A DNA stretch of 64,000 nt from Tritrichomonas musculus (Eukaryota > Parabasalia > Tritrichomonadida > Tritrichomonadidae), in assembly GCA_039105265.1 (NCBI GenBank), contig JAPFFF010000020.1, positions 496,001 to 560,000 of the forward strand. Reading direction: 5' to 3'. The number at the start of each line of letters is the position of its first letter. Position 1 is the first letter of the stretch. This document shows positions 19,613 through 31,044 of the stretch, piece by piece. The notes beneath the pieces are model-generated. The model was given only the letters and a program-made list of their open reading frames with translations. It had not been told where the DNA came from and ran no database searches. The translations under genes and the position numbers were made by a program.

Positions 19613-20185
19613 ATGATGAATTGGACACATACACAAGCTAACTTTAATCAATATAGTCTACAATTTACCAGCAAACCAAATATCAATAGCAAAACTTCAA
19701 AGTGGAGATGCATATATATTCTTGATTCTAAAACTAAAGAACAAATTGAATGTTACCCACTTGATAATAATACTCATTTGCTATATAAAATGAAAAGGCA
19801 AAAACGGAGACATCTTGGAAAAATGACAGGGAGGAATGGAGTTCCTCGCAATAATTATATTGCAACCAGAAAATTTAAAAAATTGTTCCCAAATGACAAC
19901 ATAACGTACCAAAAGAAAACATATAAATCATCACAGCTATCTAATAATGAAGAAAAAACAGCTCAAACTCAAATCTTGAAAGAAAATGATGGAAATTCAC
20001 AAATATATGATTTATCGTTAATTGCTACCAACCAATCTCCAAATATATCTGACCAAAAAGATGAATCTAGCTCCTTTTCTACCAGTTCAAATGATGAAAG
20101 CATTATTGACCAACAAGATAATTTTGATTTATCATCAATTGATTGGCTTCTTAATACAACATTACCCGCAAATATGTTAATATAA
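19613..20185 (+). CDS. Hypothetical basic protein, related to the 13,324 gene
   Basis: 190 residues starting MMNWTHTQANFNQYSLQF. Residues about 30-65 (SKWRCIYILDSKTKEQIECY, then KMKRQKRRHLGKMTGR) match the pattern of the smaller 13.3-kb protein. The C-terminal 80 residues are Ser/Asn/Asp-rich and likely disordered. No known domain was recognised. A conserved short head, basic patch and acidic tail would suit a nuclear regulatory protein, but that is inference. The frame is open with no sign of decay. Confidence 0.55.
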   Translation: MMNWTHTQANFNQYSLQFTSKPNINSKTSKWRCIYILDSKTKEQIECYPLDNNTHLLYKMKRQKRRHLGKMTGRNGVPRNNYIATRKFKKLFPNDNITYQKKTYKSSQLSNNEEKTAQTQILKENDGNSQIYDLSLIATNQSPNISDQKDESSSFSTSSNDESIIDQQDNFDLSSIDWLLNTTLPANMLI

Positions 20186-20909
20186 AGTTTATCATATTTT
20201 ATATGTTCATTATTTTATAAAGGACAATTCAAAATGAATTAATTTTATTTTTTTTGTACAGTTAATGCCACCAATTATCTTTAAAATAAGATTATAAAAG
20301 ACACTGAGCAAGATATATTCCAGAAAATTGCTGATGACAGAATTTGCTCAAAATTATATTCAATATTGGAAACAAAACACATTTATATTAATGGAAAATA
20401 TGCACAATAATCTGATTATATACACATTTTTATGATAATGAAATAATTTATTTGGTCTATTCTCTTCTTAGATTAAAAATAAGAATCTTTTTTTAACAGA
20501 ACTGCAATATGATCAAATATTAATGATTTGACAAATAAAATAATTAGATTGATATTTTTCTATTGATGGCAATTATTTATTTTTTGTATTTAAGCTCTTT
20601 TTTTGTAATAGAAAATTGAATACTTATATCAATTATTTTCAATAAATATTTGGCCTCAAGAAAAACAATTGATGAAAGAATGGAAAACATTTCACAAAAC
20701 ACAAATACACCTTCATATAGAAAAAAGTCTAAAAATACCTAAGAATTCTATATCAAACTATTTGTCTTTGTTCAAAGATAATTATCAAATGTAATAAAAA
20801 ACATGAAAGTCAATAAGAAAAGTAAATTCTTATTTATCATTATCTAATTTATAGAAGTAAATTCAATTAATCTTTGGCTTTGCACAAGTTGAATTAATAA
20901 TAAAAATTA
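20186..20909. other. Intergenic, possible decayed coding stretch
   Basis: AT-rich gap. About 59 codons are open at 20,611-20,793 on the plus strand (containing NIWPQEKQLMKEWKTFHKT and SISNYLSLFKDNYQM) with no initiator ATG near their start. This looks like the tail of a lost gene. Nothing else is supported. Confidence 0.4.
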
Positions 20910-21272
20910 TTATTTCAAACTTAATTTTTCCCTTAAACGACCAATTTTATTTCTAATTTCTGGAACATTACAACCTGCAATTTGGCTAACAATAGTTATC
21001 TCGTTTTCTTTAAATATTAAAAATTTAACACTCGGGACACTGGAAACACCAAAAAGTGATGTAACTTCTTGATTTGCATCGATATCACATTTGATAAATA
21101 CTACTTCTGGATTTTCTTTCGCAATCTCAGGAAGTTGCGCTCCTAAAGTTCGGCATGGACCACACCATGTCGCAAAAAAATCTAAAACAACAAGTCGCTG
21201 GTTTTCTGTCGCTTTTTTAACTATCGATTGAAGGGTTTGATAATTGCCTATGAAGTTAATAATGTCAGACAT
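20910..21272 (-). CDS. Thioredoxin
   Basis: 120 residues, close to the family's usual length of about 105-115, starting MSDIINFIGNYQTLQSIV. The active site WCGPC is in LDFFATWCGPCRTLGAQLP around residues 30-45. The conserved cis-proline region is SSVPSVKFLIF, and KCDIDANQEV matches the usual CD-D-N stretch. It reduces protein disulfides in the cytosol using electrons from thioredoxin reductase, important in trichomonads, which lack glutathione systems. No signal peptide is seen. The frame is intact and it stands alone. It is the clearest host housekeeping gene in the window. Confidence 0.95.
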   Translation of the reverse strand: MSDIINFIGNYQTLQSIVKKATENQRLVVLDFFATWCGPCRTLGAQLPEIAKENPEVVFIKCDIDANQEVTSLFGVSSVPSVKFLIFKENEITIVSQIAGCNVPEIRNKIGRLREKLSLK

Positions 21273-23456
21273 TATTTCAAATAATAAAATATCATGGTTA
21301 ATTTAAGGCCAAATTTTTGTAGAGAAATATTATAATAACTTTTTTTTTAAAATTATAAATTATGCGATTTTTTAAAAGTAACTTTGTTAAATAAAAAACA
21401 AATTTCTCATTTTTTACAAATATAAAATATAAAAATAAGAAATTTTTGGTTATTTACATACTAATTCTATTATTCAATTACATTTCAAATTCAGATATGA
21501 ATTAGACAATGTTTATTTTATTTTTTAAAAAAGAATTTTGCTACAGATTACTAATATAGGTTTTGATATAGACAAAAAGTGAAATAAATGCCCTTTGCAG
21601 CAAGAAATAGTTCTCAATGCTTTTTGTGGGTTTTCTCTGGAATGAGCAAGAATTTTCTATAGTCATTGAGTTTTCTAATTTCTCTTTGCCCAAAGAACCA
21701 GTCGAATTGATATGAATAAAAAATAAAAAAATTTAAAGCTTCGTCCTCAATATAAGATTTAAATGGTACATATTAAAACTTTTCCTTTTGAGTAAATGAA
21801 AACTTCTATACCATTTTATGTTTTCAAATCATCTTATTAATGCCTATAAAATAGACATTCAATCTTGAAATATTGAATACTTTTTCAATTTGAGAAGATA
21901 TTATAGTTTTGTATTATAACTTGAAAAATAAATAATTAAAGGATTAATTTATTATATAATTATACATAAATACTAATTTTGAATTATTTAAAGTAATTAA
22001 AAGAATATTTAAAACAGATATCCTAAAATTTTCTTTTTTTTTTTTTTACAGAATACATAAAATCACTGTTTAGTTTATAAAAAAGAAAAATATTATTTTT
22101 GTTCATCAAAAAAAATAAATTTCTGTTCTAGTACTCTCAAATATATATTTTTCATAAATGGTTGAAAAAGCTTGATCGGTAAATGAAAAAAAGATTTATT
22201 TCAAAATTTTTGAAATAAAATTTATAAAGGAAAATGTAATGATTTTAGCTTAAATCCTACAAATCCTTTAAAAATCATATTTTTATTCCAATATTAAATT
22301 TTATTTTTTCAAATGAATTGAAAACATAAAATTAGTATATATTGATAAATATAAATTAAAAACTAAAAATAATTATCAAAATCATTGTTTCATATTGATT
22401 AAAAATTTGTTATGATTAATATCAAAGCCATTTTCAAGTAAGCCATTAAATTTTTTGAATTATAAAAAATGCAAAGAATAATCATCAAAATCAAGGTACC
22501 ATTTTACAGGGATGGTTATCGATAAGCAAAATTTTTATTGATAAATCCTTCGAAAAATGGTCGATGTAAAACATCAACTTTTTGTATTAAATCGTTAAAA
22601 TTTCGTAAAATTTTCACAACAAAAAGTCGAATTTTACATCAAAGGTTCAAAATATGGTTGTATTATTATGTTATAAAAGTAAGGGATCATGAACAGATTA
22701 AATGAGGGACCTTGAAAAATGTTGTTTTTACCTAAAAACTATAAATTTGCAATATACAAACTAAATAATTGGATGCTAATTATCAGAAAGGCATTCCTCT
22801 TTCTTGTAATAATCTATTTTAAATGGATATATCTTTTTTCCTTTTTTCTTTTTAAAGCTTTTTTTTGGGTTAATAATAACATTTCTCTTCTGAATTTTTT
22901 CAATTAATAGAAAATTTTGAAATAAATTGATATCTCAAAATCGACTTACTTTCAATAATTGATACAAAAGTGATCACAAAAAAATTCACGACTATACAAA
23001 TTTTAATGATTCTAATAATAAGTGAAAAATTGAATGAAATTCAATGATTCGATGATTAAAAGCTATTTTGTCATGAAAGGGATTCGAGATTATATTTGCT
23101 GTTATATAATTCAAAAAGTAATAAATATCTTTTTTTTTTTTTGAATATCTAAGGTGAAATTTTTCAAAGGTCACACTCACCAAATATTTGTGCTAAATTT
23201 TCTCCAAAGTAATTGATATGAAAACGATAAAACCTTTAAAGTTAAAGACGATTTTCTTTTATCGAATTTCATAAACCGATAAAACAACCAAAAATATATG
23301 TGATATTAAGATTATTTATTTTTTCAATGAATCAAATCATTATTCGCTTTTTCTGAGGTTAGAGTATTGAAAAATTCACACTCATTTTTTTCAATAAAAA
23401 ATTAGATTAACTTCATTTCTCTTATTGATAAGAAATAGCTGAAAACAAAAGTACTG
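21273..23456. other. AT-rich intergenic region with one hairpin
   Basis: No frame with recognisable content. An imperfect 22-bp stem lies between about 22,562 and 22,642 (GATGTAAAACATCAACTTTTTG against the complement of CAAAAAGTCGAATTTTACATC). The short open frames here are low-complexity Phe/Tyr/Ile/Lys translations of AT-rich DNA and are not supported as genes. Confidence 0.7.
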
Positions 23457-24338
23457 ATGCAATTATCATTTCCCTCACTTCCCAAGATAGGTAATCAATG
23501 CAACTCCAAAAAGAATCAATTATTACTGTCAAATTTAAAAATTCCAAAAAACTTGCAGCTAACATACAAATCTCTAATATCAAAAATATGTGATATTAAA
23601 TTACAGAATAAGAAGTTAAATAACAACTTTTTATTCAATGCTAATCAAGTAAAGAAATCACAGCTTGGCTTTCTACCTCAACCGAATGGATGCTTTAATC
23701 CAATGTTTTCTTATCCTTATAACAATTTAATGAATAAAAATCAGCAAATGGGCAAGGCTGGCAAAAAATCAAGAATACCATTCACAAAAGAAGAAGATGA
23801 AAAAATTAAGCAATTGGTTCAAAAATATGGTTGTCGTCAATGGCAATTAATTTCATCATTTATTCCTGGAAGATCTCCCAAACAATGTAGAGATAGATAT
23901 TCAAATTATCTTATACCAGGATTAAAAAGTGGCCAATGGCTTCCAAATGAAGATGAATTGTTAACAAAACTGTATAATGACTTAGGCCCAAAATGGTCGA
24001 GGATACAAAAATATTTTCCAGGAAGGAGTACTAATTCAATTAAAAATCGTTGGAATTATTTCTTATGCAGACAAAACAATGATCATCCCAATACAGATGA
24101 CAATGAATTTAGTGAAAATAATATGCTGAATGAAGATGACAATGAAAATGATGATTTGAATTTTAATGATTATTTCTCATTGAACGGCGTATCGACTTTT
24201 GCAGTTCAGACTCATAATGAGCTAGATGAGTCATCATTAAATAATGATAATGAAGATTCTTACAGCTTCATTGATCAAGTCAATGAAATATTAAAAAATG
24301 TTGAAAATGGAAATGATAATGGCTGGATAATAATTTAA
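23457..24338 (+). CDS. R2R3 Myb-like DNA-binding protein
   Basis: 293 residues. Two Myb repeats occupy about residues 106-153 (FTKEEDEKIKQLVQKYG, then WQLISSFIPGRSPKQCRDRY) and 159-204 (WLPNEDELLTKLYNDLGPKW, then IKNRWNYFL). Their tryptophans and helix 3 residues fit sequence-specific DNA binding. In Trichomonas vaginalis, similar short Myb proteins bind promoter elements such as those of ap65-1. The N-terminal 100 residues are Asn/Lys/Leu-rich, and the C-terminal 85 are strongly acidic (Asp/Glu/Asn), like an activation region. A nuclear transcription factor is likely. The gene is intact and unlinked to the other genes here. Confidence 0.92.
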   Translation: MQLSFPSLPKIGNQCNSKKNQLLLSNLKIPKNLQLTYKSLISKICDIKLQNKKLNNNFLFNANQVKKSQLGFLPQPNGCFNPMFSYPYNNLMNKNQQMGKAGKKSRIPFTKEEDEKIKQLVQKYGCRQWQLISSFIPGRSPKQCRDRYSNYLIPGLKSGQWLPNEDELLTKLYNDLGPKWSRIQKYFPGRSTNSIKNRWNYFLCRQNNDHPNTDDNEFSENNMLNEDDNENDDLNFNDYFSLNGVSTFAVQTHNELDESSLNNDNEDSYSFIDQVNEILKNVENGNDNGWIII

Positions 24339-26205
24339 TTATCATCCTTAATATGTAAAATGATGGATTTTTATTTTTTTTATTTTTAATTTTTGTTATC
24401 ATGATCATGAGATAGGATTTTAATTTCAAATTTTATTAAAATATATGTTTTGATTTTATGATGAATATTTATGAATTTACATATGGTTTTTGAAAATTTA
24501 TTAGAATGCGCGTTAATGTATGAATAGATGCCTGTATTATAAAAAAATGTCTATATTTATAAAAATATATATCGAAACACGAAAAAGTAATTTTAGTCTT
24601 TCTCTCAATTTTTTTTGAATTTAAAATAAAAAATGTAATCGTTTTTAAAAATTTTAGTTTTTTTTTTAAAAAAATATAACAATACTCCCATGCATCTATT
24701 AGAAGTCTACTTTTTGTTGTAAAAAATTTTATGAATATTTCGTTCAATTCATCCACCACATCACTTAATCATCTTTTCAATTCTATGTTTTGATAAGAAT
24801 ATTCTCCCAGTTTTTGAATTGTCGAAAATCTTTTAATAAAAAAATATAAGTTGAGGAATATGAGTATCCAAGCGTTTTTTATTAAAGTTTTATAAACTTT
24901 TATGTTTTAATTAAATTCATTTTTAACTATTACTAACAAGTTTGATATCAAACTTTCGAAATCTAAATGAATATAATATTTTGAAATTTTGGTTATTTGA
25001 AATCTAATAATTATACCTACCAACCAAATAAATTATTTTTGGTTATTTTTTTTTTTCCTAAAAAAATAGTTTTGATATCAATTAAATCTGAGGATTGCCA
25101 TATAAACAAGCTATTTTTAAATTTCATTAGTAATTTAAAATTTGATTTTTAAAATAATGTTTCCTTACACAGATATATATAAAAAAGAGGAATTTTCAAT
25201 TTCTTATTGAATTTGAAATCATACATCTTTATTTGATAAGAAACACTATTGCTTCTTATAATAACTCTTATGTTTTAATTAAAATTATTTTAATTCATAA
25301 TGATTTTATTTGAAATCAAATACAGTTCCTTATCGAATCATCTAAAATACATTATTGATGATATGAATAATTTTGATATTTGATAATGCGAAAGCCATTG
25401 GTGTAAAATTATTCAAAATGAAGAAAATTTATTTTTTTTGCAAAAAAAATTTCTGAAGGAAAAATGAGTGGGAGTTTTTCTATACTTGTAAGATCGAGTT
25501 CAAAAAAGTTTGATATGAAAATTGAGAGAAAATAACGAACATTATTTTCTAAAAATTGATAGTTTTTCCATAGAATTTTTGTTGTTCCATTCAATATTCT
25601 TATTTCAATTTTGTTGTATTTTTGATTATTTTTGAGACATAAATATCCGCATCGAAATAGATGTATTTCCAAAAAAATATCAATGATAGATACAAATTAA
25701 GACAAAGAGCGTCAAATTCAAATAATGAAAATATCAGCAAAACCACGAGGGCGCGCAAATTGCATGGAAATAGTTGACAAATGGAATAATAATAATAAAA
25801 AAAAACATTCAAAGATCAAAAAGGAATGCCTCATAAGCTTAATAACCAAGTGTTAATATACAAACATATTTTTTACATTTGTAAATTCAATACTGATGTT
25901 TCAAATGAAACAATCAACAAGGAAGAAATATGTTTTTAAATTTGTATCTAGAGGTTAAGGATTATATAATTAACAGGGGAAATCAGTATAAATTTTCATA
26001 AAAAATCCAATTTTTGAATTACTCAAAAAAGATAAATTTAAAGACGAATATGAAAATTATAAAAATGAAATTATTTTTATTCAAAAGATGAATAATATTA
26101 TTGATATATCTAATTTACACAAAAAGGCCAATAGTTAAAGAAAAACGTGTTTAATGTTTAACCTTATTTTTTCAATATATATATATATATTAGACCTCTT
26201 AGTTA
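24339..26205. other. AT-rich intergenic region, no supported gene
   Basis: Only short low-complexity frames on either strand; nothing recognised. A (TA)n run lies at 26,175-26,190, just before the mariner element. Confidence 0.7.
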
Positions 26206-27388
26206 AGGTACAAATCCAGTACGTTATTTTTTGAATAGGAGAACGTTTATTATTTGAATAGTTGCATTTCTCTGAAAAAGTTTAAATTGACTAAACTCCG
26301 TTAAATAAAGTTCGCATATAAAAAATAAACTTAATAAAAATTCAATTAATTTCAAAGAAACCGAAATTTTATATGCGAACTTTATTTTTTAAAAAGTTAC
26401 TATATCTCTCAAAAAGTTTAAAAAAAAAAAATTATTTATAATAATCGATAAGAATCATGAATTTTTTTAACTTCTTTCCACAAGCCGTTTAAACATTCTC
26501 CATTGTGGTTCATGCATACAATGCATCTGGCTTGAAATGAAGAATAAATATTATTTATTACTGAAGTTGGAATATCATTCCATTCTTTAACTAATCTATC
26601 AAAAAGTTCATCTTGATCTTTGTTTTTAACACCGGCCAATTTTCCCTTCAAAAAGTGTCAAAGTTGTTCTATTGGACTTAAGTCCGGCGATTTTGCAGGC
26701 CAATCAAGAACTTCAGGAACTATATCAAAGAGGACGCCCATTGTATCGGGACCTTTTTGAAGTATTTAATTCCATCAGAATTGAGAATTGTTTTGATGGA
26801 AGGATTTGAAAGTCCAAAATTATTTGCTGCGACGGTTAAACTTGTTCCAGGCAAGTTCTCAAAATAGTCAATGACATTATTTTCAATTTCTTCTGTTATT
26901 TTTTTTGGAGCACCTCGTTTAGGACTTAAAATTCCATCTGTGTTATATCTTAAAATAAAGCTTCGGATCGTTGATATTTTAATACCTGTTATACGAGATA
27001 AACACGTCCATTTTGGTCCATAATCATCGTAAAGTCTAATCAAATGGGCCTTTTGGTCATTTGTTAAGCATTCGTAAATCATTTTAAAATTGAATACTTT
27101 GTTCTTTTTTTTTATCGTCAAATTTTAAAAGAAATTGATGAGATTATTATATAAATAAATTTATACATTGAATTTTTAAATGCAATATTCAATTTTGAAT
27201 TATTTTATATGCGAACTTTATTTAATTAAGTTTAGGTTTGTTTTTGACACTTATTTTACAATTTAAATAAACATTATGACATGTTATATGAAATGGATGA
27301 AAATAATCGTTTTTTATTTAACATGTCATTTTATTCTTTGAGAATGTCAAAAAAAATAGCGGTTACTAAACGTACTGGATTTGTACCT
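26206..27388. mobile_element. Internally deleted Tc1/mariner element
   Basis: 1,183 bp bounded by perfect 20-bp inverted repeats AGGTACAAATCCAGTACGTT (26,206-26,225) and its complement (27,369-27,388), with TA on both outer sides as expected for the TA target duplication of this superfamily. Inside are subterminal repeats containing AGTTCGCATATAA or its complement (about 26,305, 26,369 and 27,207). The transposase on the minus strand keeps its N-terminal DNA-binding part and its C-terminal part but lacks the middle. Trichomonads are known to carry mariners (Tvmar). Non-autonomous. Confidence 0.85.
26436..27121 (-). pseudogene. Mariner-type transposase remnant
   Basis: The N-terminal frame (26,720-27,121) has a helix-turn-helix pair: LTNDQKAHLIRLYDDYGPKW, a GAPKKITEEIENNVIDYFEN linker and NFGLSNPSIKTILN. 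The C-terminal part (about 26,436-26,720, another frame) carries VLDWPAKSPDLSPIEQL, the signature around the last catalytic acidic residue of Tc1/mariner enzymes, then WNDIPTSVINNIYSSFQARC. Roughly 150 residues containing the first catalytic acids are deleted, and the join also shifts frame. It is therefore inactive but recent enough to be read easily. Confidence 0.85.
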
Positions 27389-29757
27389 TAAGAAAGGTGG
27401 CCGTTAATTTATTTATCTCAAAGTTCGTTATAATTCTATTTTTGTTATATCTCCTCTCAAACTTTGTTAGGATTTTGAAATGTCTTACAACTAAATTGAA
27501 TAAAAAATAAAATTAATTAAATTTATATTTATCTTAATAAATAATTTATTTATTAATTATAATATATAATTTATATATTTTATATTCAATATTATAAAAT
27601 ATAATGGTTGAAATAAAGACTTTAATTAAAATTCAATATATATCGATTTCTTATATATTTGTATCATTTAAAAAATATAGATGTCATTTGAATGGGTATA
27701 CTATGTGTTATACAAATAATATTTTACTTTTTGACGAAATCCTTCAGTAACTAAAATATTAAACTTTTTATATTTATGAAACCAATCAACTAAATCTTCA
27801 TTTTTAGAAAAAACTGACATTTGATTTAGAATGAAATTCAAAAATATTAGAAAGTAAATGCATATAAATAAAATTATATTCTTCATTGGACTCCTGTAAT
27901 GTCCAATTTTTTTAAAATCATCATTTAATAATTCAACAAATTCTATTTTTCTGCATTTTTAGCTGAAAAATGAATTTTTTTTCAATAATAATAACTATTT
28001 TTATATAAAGCTTAATGTTTTAAAGGCATATAAAAAGATATCAAAAGAATTAATGATTAGAATAAATTATATAAAGAAAAAGGATTTATCTGTCGACACA
28101 GACTAAATATTAAAGAAAAAGTCACGATATTACAATTAAATGTTTTAAAAAATCCAAATATGATATTTCTTTATTCAAACTTGAAAAAAAAATCATTGAG
28201 TCGCAAGATTTCCCAAATAATGGAAATCGACGTCGACGCTGATTTTTGGATTATATGATAGACATCAGTCGATTAAAACGCGTCTATACTATTATCCTTT
28301 TATAAGAAATAAAATATATTTTTTTCAACAAAAAAAATCAATTCTAATATAGAAAAAATTGAAAAAATGATATGAAAAATAAACAGTGATGTGAAAAAAA
28401 TAAAAAAAATAAGTTTTAGCTTTTTCTTTATTTTTATATAAATATTAGTATATATTACATATGAAAAAAATGAAAATATCAAAAAGAAATCTATTTTTAG
28501 CATTCTTTTATAAAAAACAATAAAAAAAACTATCGTTATTTATTGAAAATTGAGAAATTGATCGCAAAAATAAACGTGCTCTTTATTTATCAATAAGCAC
28601 ATCAGAGCAATATCTTAGCTGTAAAACAAAAAGAAACTAGATCTGAGATCAGTATTAAACAGCAAAGGAGCCATATTATAAGGTTATTCAATTATTCGCT
28701 TATTTGACGGATTTTAATCAAGAAATTAAAACGAAAAAAATAGGTTCAAACAAATATCTTATGCTATTAATTATTTATTCAAAAGTGATGAATCCAAATG
28801 ACAATAAGAAAATCGGAAGATCAAAGAAAAGAAAAAATAAAAATCAATATAATCGGTCAAATCAGTAAACCTAGATGAAAACATACAGTAAAAGCATAGA
28901 ATAGAGCAGGTATTTGATGTTTTATACTTAATTAAAAAATTTTTAACATTATAATTTTTTTTTTTTATTTTTCTCATTATTTACCAAAAAAAAAGCTATT
29001 ATCAATTATCGTAATCATATATGCACGAATTGATTCATGTTTTGTGTTGATATTTAAACTTTTTTTTGTGATTTCGCAAAATATGTGTTTTTTTCTCCGA
29101 ATAATCAGAAATTATTATCAATGTGGTATTTAAAAGATATTATACGTGATGATTTTATAATTAATTGTAGGAAATAAGAAGAATAATCTAATTTTTCTTA
29201 GTTTGAAATTTTGGCGGGATTTTTCATTCAAAAAAATGCATTTTTACATAAAAATCTTTCTCATATATTTATTTTTTCGGCTTTTAAGTACTGCCAAATG
29301 ATAGATATAAAAAAGTTATATTTATATAAAAAAATTCAGAAGATATTTTTAACCACAGAGCCAGAGTCGACATTTATTTCCTTCGTCGACGGTTTTTTCC
29401 GCCTTCTTTAAAAAGTTATCGCTATTCTAAATTTTTATAAAGTGTTATAAAATTCTTATCAAAAATAATTAAAATAAATTGAGATTAAGTACTCAAATTT
29501 ATTTTCTGAAGAAAATTTAATATATACTTATATCCTTTTAGTTTTTATTTTAATTTGAATTTTGTACGATGCAAATATTTATAAAACTAATAATTATTAT
29601 AATAATAAAATATAATTAGTTTAAACAAACCAATCATTGAGTTTTACTATTAAAATTCCGTTGTACGACCTTTGGATTTTGAAAGAAAAATAAAATTTGT
29701 AATTTGTAAGAAGCATTCAAAACATAAGGAAGTTTGAACTAAAATAACGAACTTAAC
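27389..29757. other. AT-rich region without a supported gene
   Basis: Only short low-complexity frames of Ile/Phe/Lys codons. A few islets with CG-containing palindromes (TCGACGTCGACG near 28,229; CGTCGACG near 29,383) stand out, without a feature I can name. Confidence 0.65.
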
Positions 29758-30243
29758 TATAGTCTTCCCAAAAAATTTTGATAGAGATTTTAAATGAACA
29801 TGGCTGTTTAAACTTTGAAAAAATAATATAAATAATATTCTCAATTTTGAACAATTTATATATCAGGAATAATGAAGTATCAATTTATAATTACAAATAA
29901 TTATGAATTATTTTGCAGTATATATTATAAATATATTTTTTAAACTCATGATCACAAGAAAAAAATAAGATAAACAAATTTGAAAAAATTCAGAAAATAA
30001 AAAATTTTGGATAAAAAAAAATTACTCTGAAAAAAAAATCAAAAATATATAAGGCAGATAGCATTAAGAACGTATGAAATATAGCCCATAACATAAATTT
30101 TCAAGGATTTTATCTTATATGCTGTTATTCTAATAAGTATTTATAATTCTAGAAAGGCTACAAACAGTAAATCGTACTTTATGGCAACTATGAAGAAGCA
30201 TTTTAATAAATTTTGGCTTATTTTAAAAGGTCAATTTAAGGTC
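29758..30243. repeat. 490-bp inverted repeat, right copy (partner 16,218-16,712)
   Basis: Reverse-complement partner of the 16.2-kb copy with only scattered differences. It ends about 110 bp before the left end of Polinton B. The spacer to B holds AATTACATATG and its inverse CATATGTAATT 55 bp apart. Confidence 0.85.
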
Positions 30244-30354
30244 AAATTTGATGATCGCCATTTTATCGAATTACATATGCGAGATAAATTTATGGACTTG
30301 TGCGGGGTTTTCATTAGTGTTTTCATATGTAATTAAAGGTAGGTGATTTCGGAC

Positions 30355-30384
30355 CCTGTATTGCGCATAAAAAATAATTCTCAT
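30355..30384. repeat. Left terminal inverted repeat of element B
   Basis: 30 bases, exact reverse complement of 45,656-45,685. It begins CCTGTATTGCGCATAAAAAA and defines the left end of B. The repeat is short for a Polinton, so the true terminal repeat may be longer and diverged further in. Confidence 0.85.
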
Positions 30385-30423
30385 TTTAAAATTTTCATTT
30401 ATTATTTTCATTAATTTTCAAAA

Positions 30424-30664
30424 TTTTTGTTCTACTTTTTGAATTTAAATTTTTGTTCTACTTTTTGAATTTAAATTTTTGTTCTACTTTTTGAATTTAA
30501 ATTTTTGTTCCACTTTTTGAATTTAAATTTTTGTTCTACTTTTTGAATTTAAATTTTTGTTCTACTTTTTGAATTTAAATTTTTGTTCTACTTTTTGAAT
30601 TTAAATTTTTGTTCTACTTTTTGAATTTAAATTTTTGTTCTACTTTTTGAATTTAAATTTTTGT
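30424..30664. repeat. 26-bp tandem array, about nine units
   Basis: Units of TTTTTGTTCTACTTTTTGAA plus TTTAAA, nearly identical with one C-for-T variant unit, just inside the left end of element B. The array may reflect replication slippage at the terminus. Confidence 0.9.
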
Positions 30665-30670
30665 TGTGCT

Positions 30671-30738
30671 CACAAAGGTACACAAAGGTGCACAAAGGTA
30701 CACAAAGGTGCACAAAGGTACACAAAGGTGCACAAATG
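30671..30738. repeat. 10-bp tandem array alternating CACAAAGGTA and CACAAAGGTG
   Basis: Nearly seven units alternating A and G at the last base, so a 20-bp higher-order unit. It follows directly on the 26-bp array near the left end of element B. Confidence 0.9.
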
Positions 30739-31044
30739 AATTCCTAAAATTGAACTGAATTAATGAAAATAATTTATGTAGTAATTGAGAGATAAAATTT
30801 TATTGATTTTCCATTTATAATTCACAAGTTTATGGTTATAATTTATGAAAAGCATTAATAATAAAAAATGTCGGACTTTCTATTTTTCGAACCTCATAAC
30901 TTTTCCACTCATGAATAGCCATTAAGTTATGGTCCAAATCGAGAATATTTTTAGATGGTTTTTGTTTGTGACTAAATTCTGAATTCCATTTATTAAACAT
31001 AATTTTTGTTTCTTTATTTTTTTATCAAACATAAAACAACGCAA

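Noticed and set aside
24469-25812. Several 70-96-codon minus-strand frames
   Set aside because: They are low-complexity Phe/Ile/Lys/Tyr translations of AT-rich DNA with no recognisable content.
27701-29844. Short hydrophobic frames resembling membrane proteins
   Set aside because: Poly-T and poly-A DNA gives Phe/Ile/Lys-rich text by chance; no codon or motif support.
30424-30738. Telomeric repeat tract
   Set aside because: Units of 26 and 10 bp do not resemble the short telomere repeats expected, and they lie just inside a Polinton terminal repeat.
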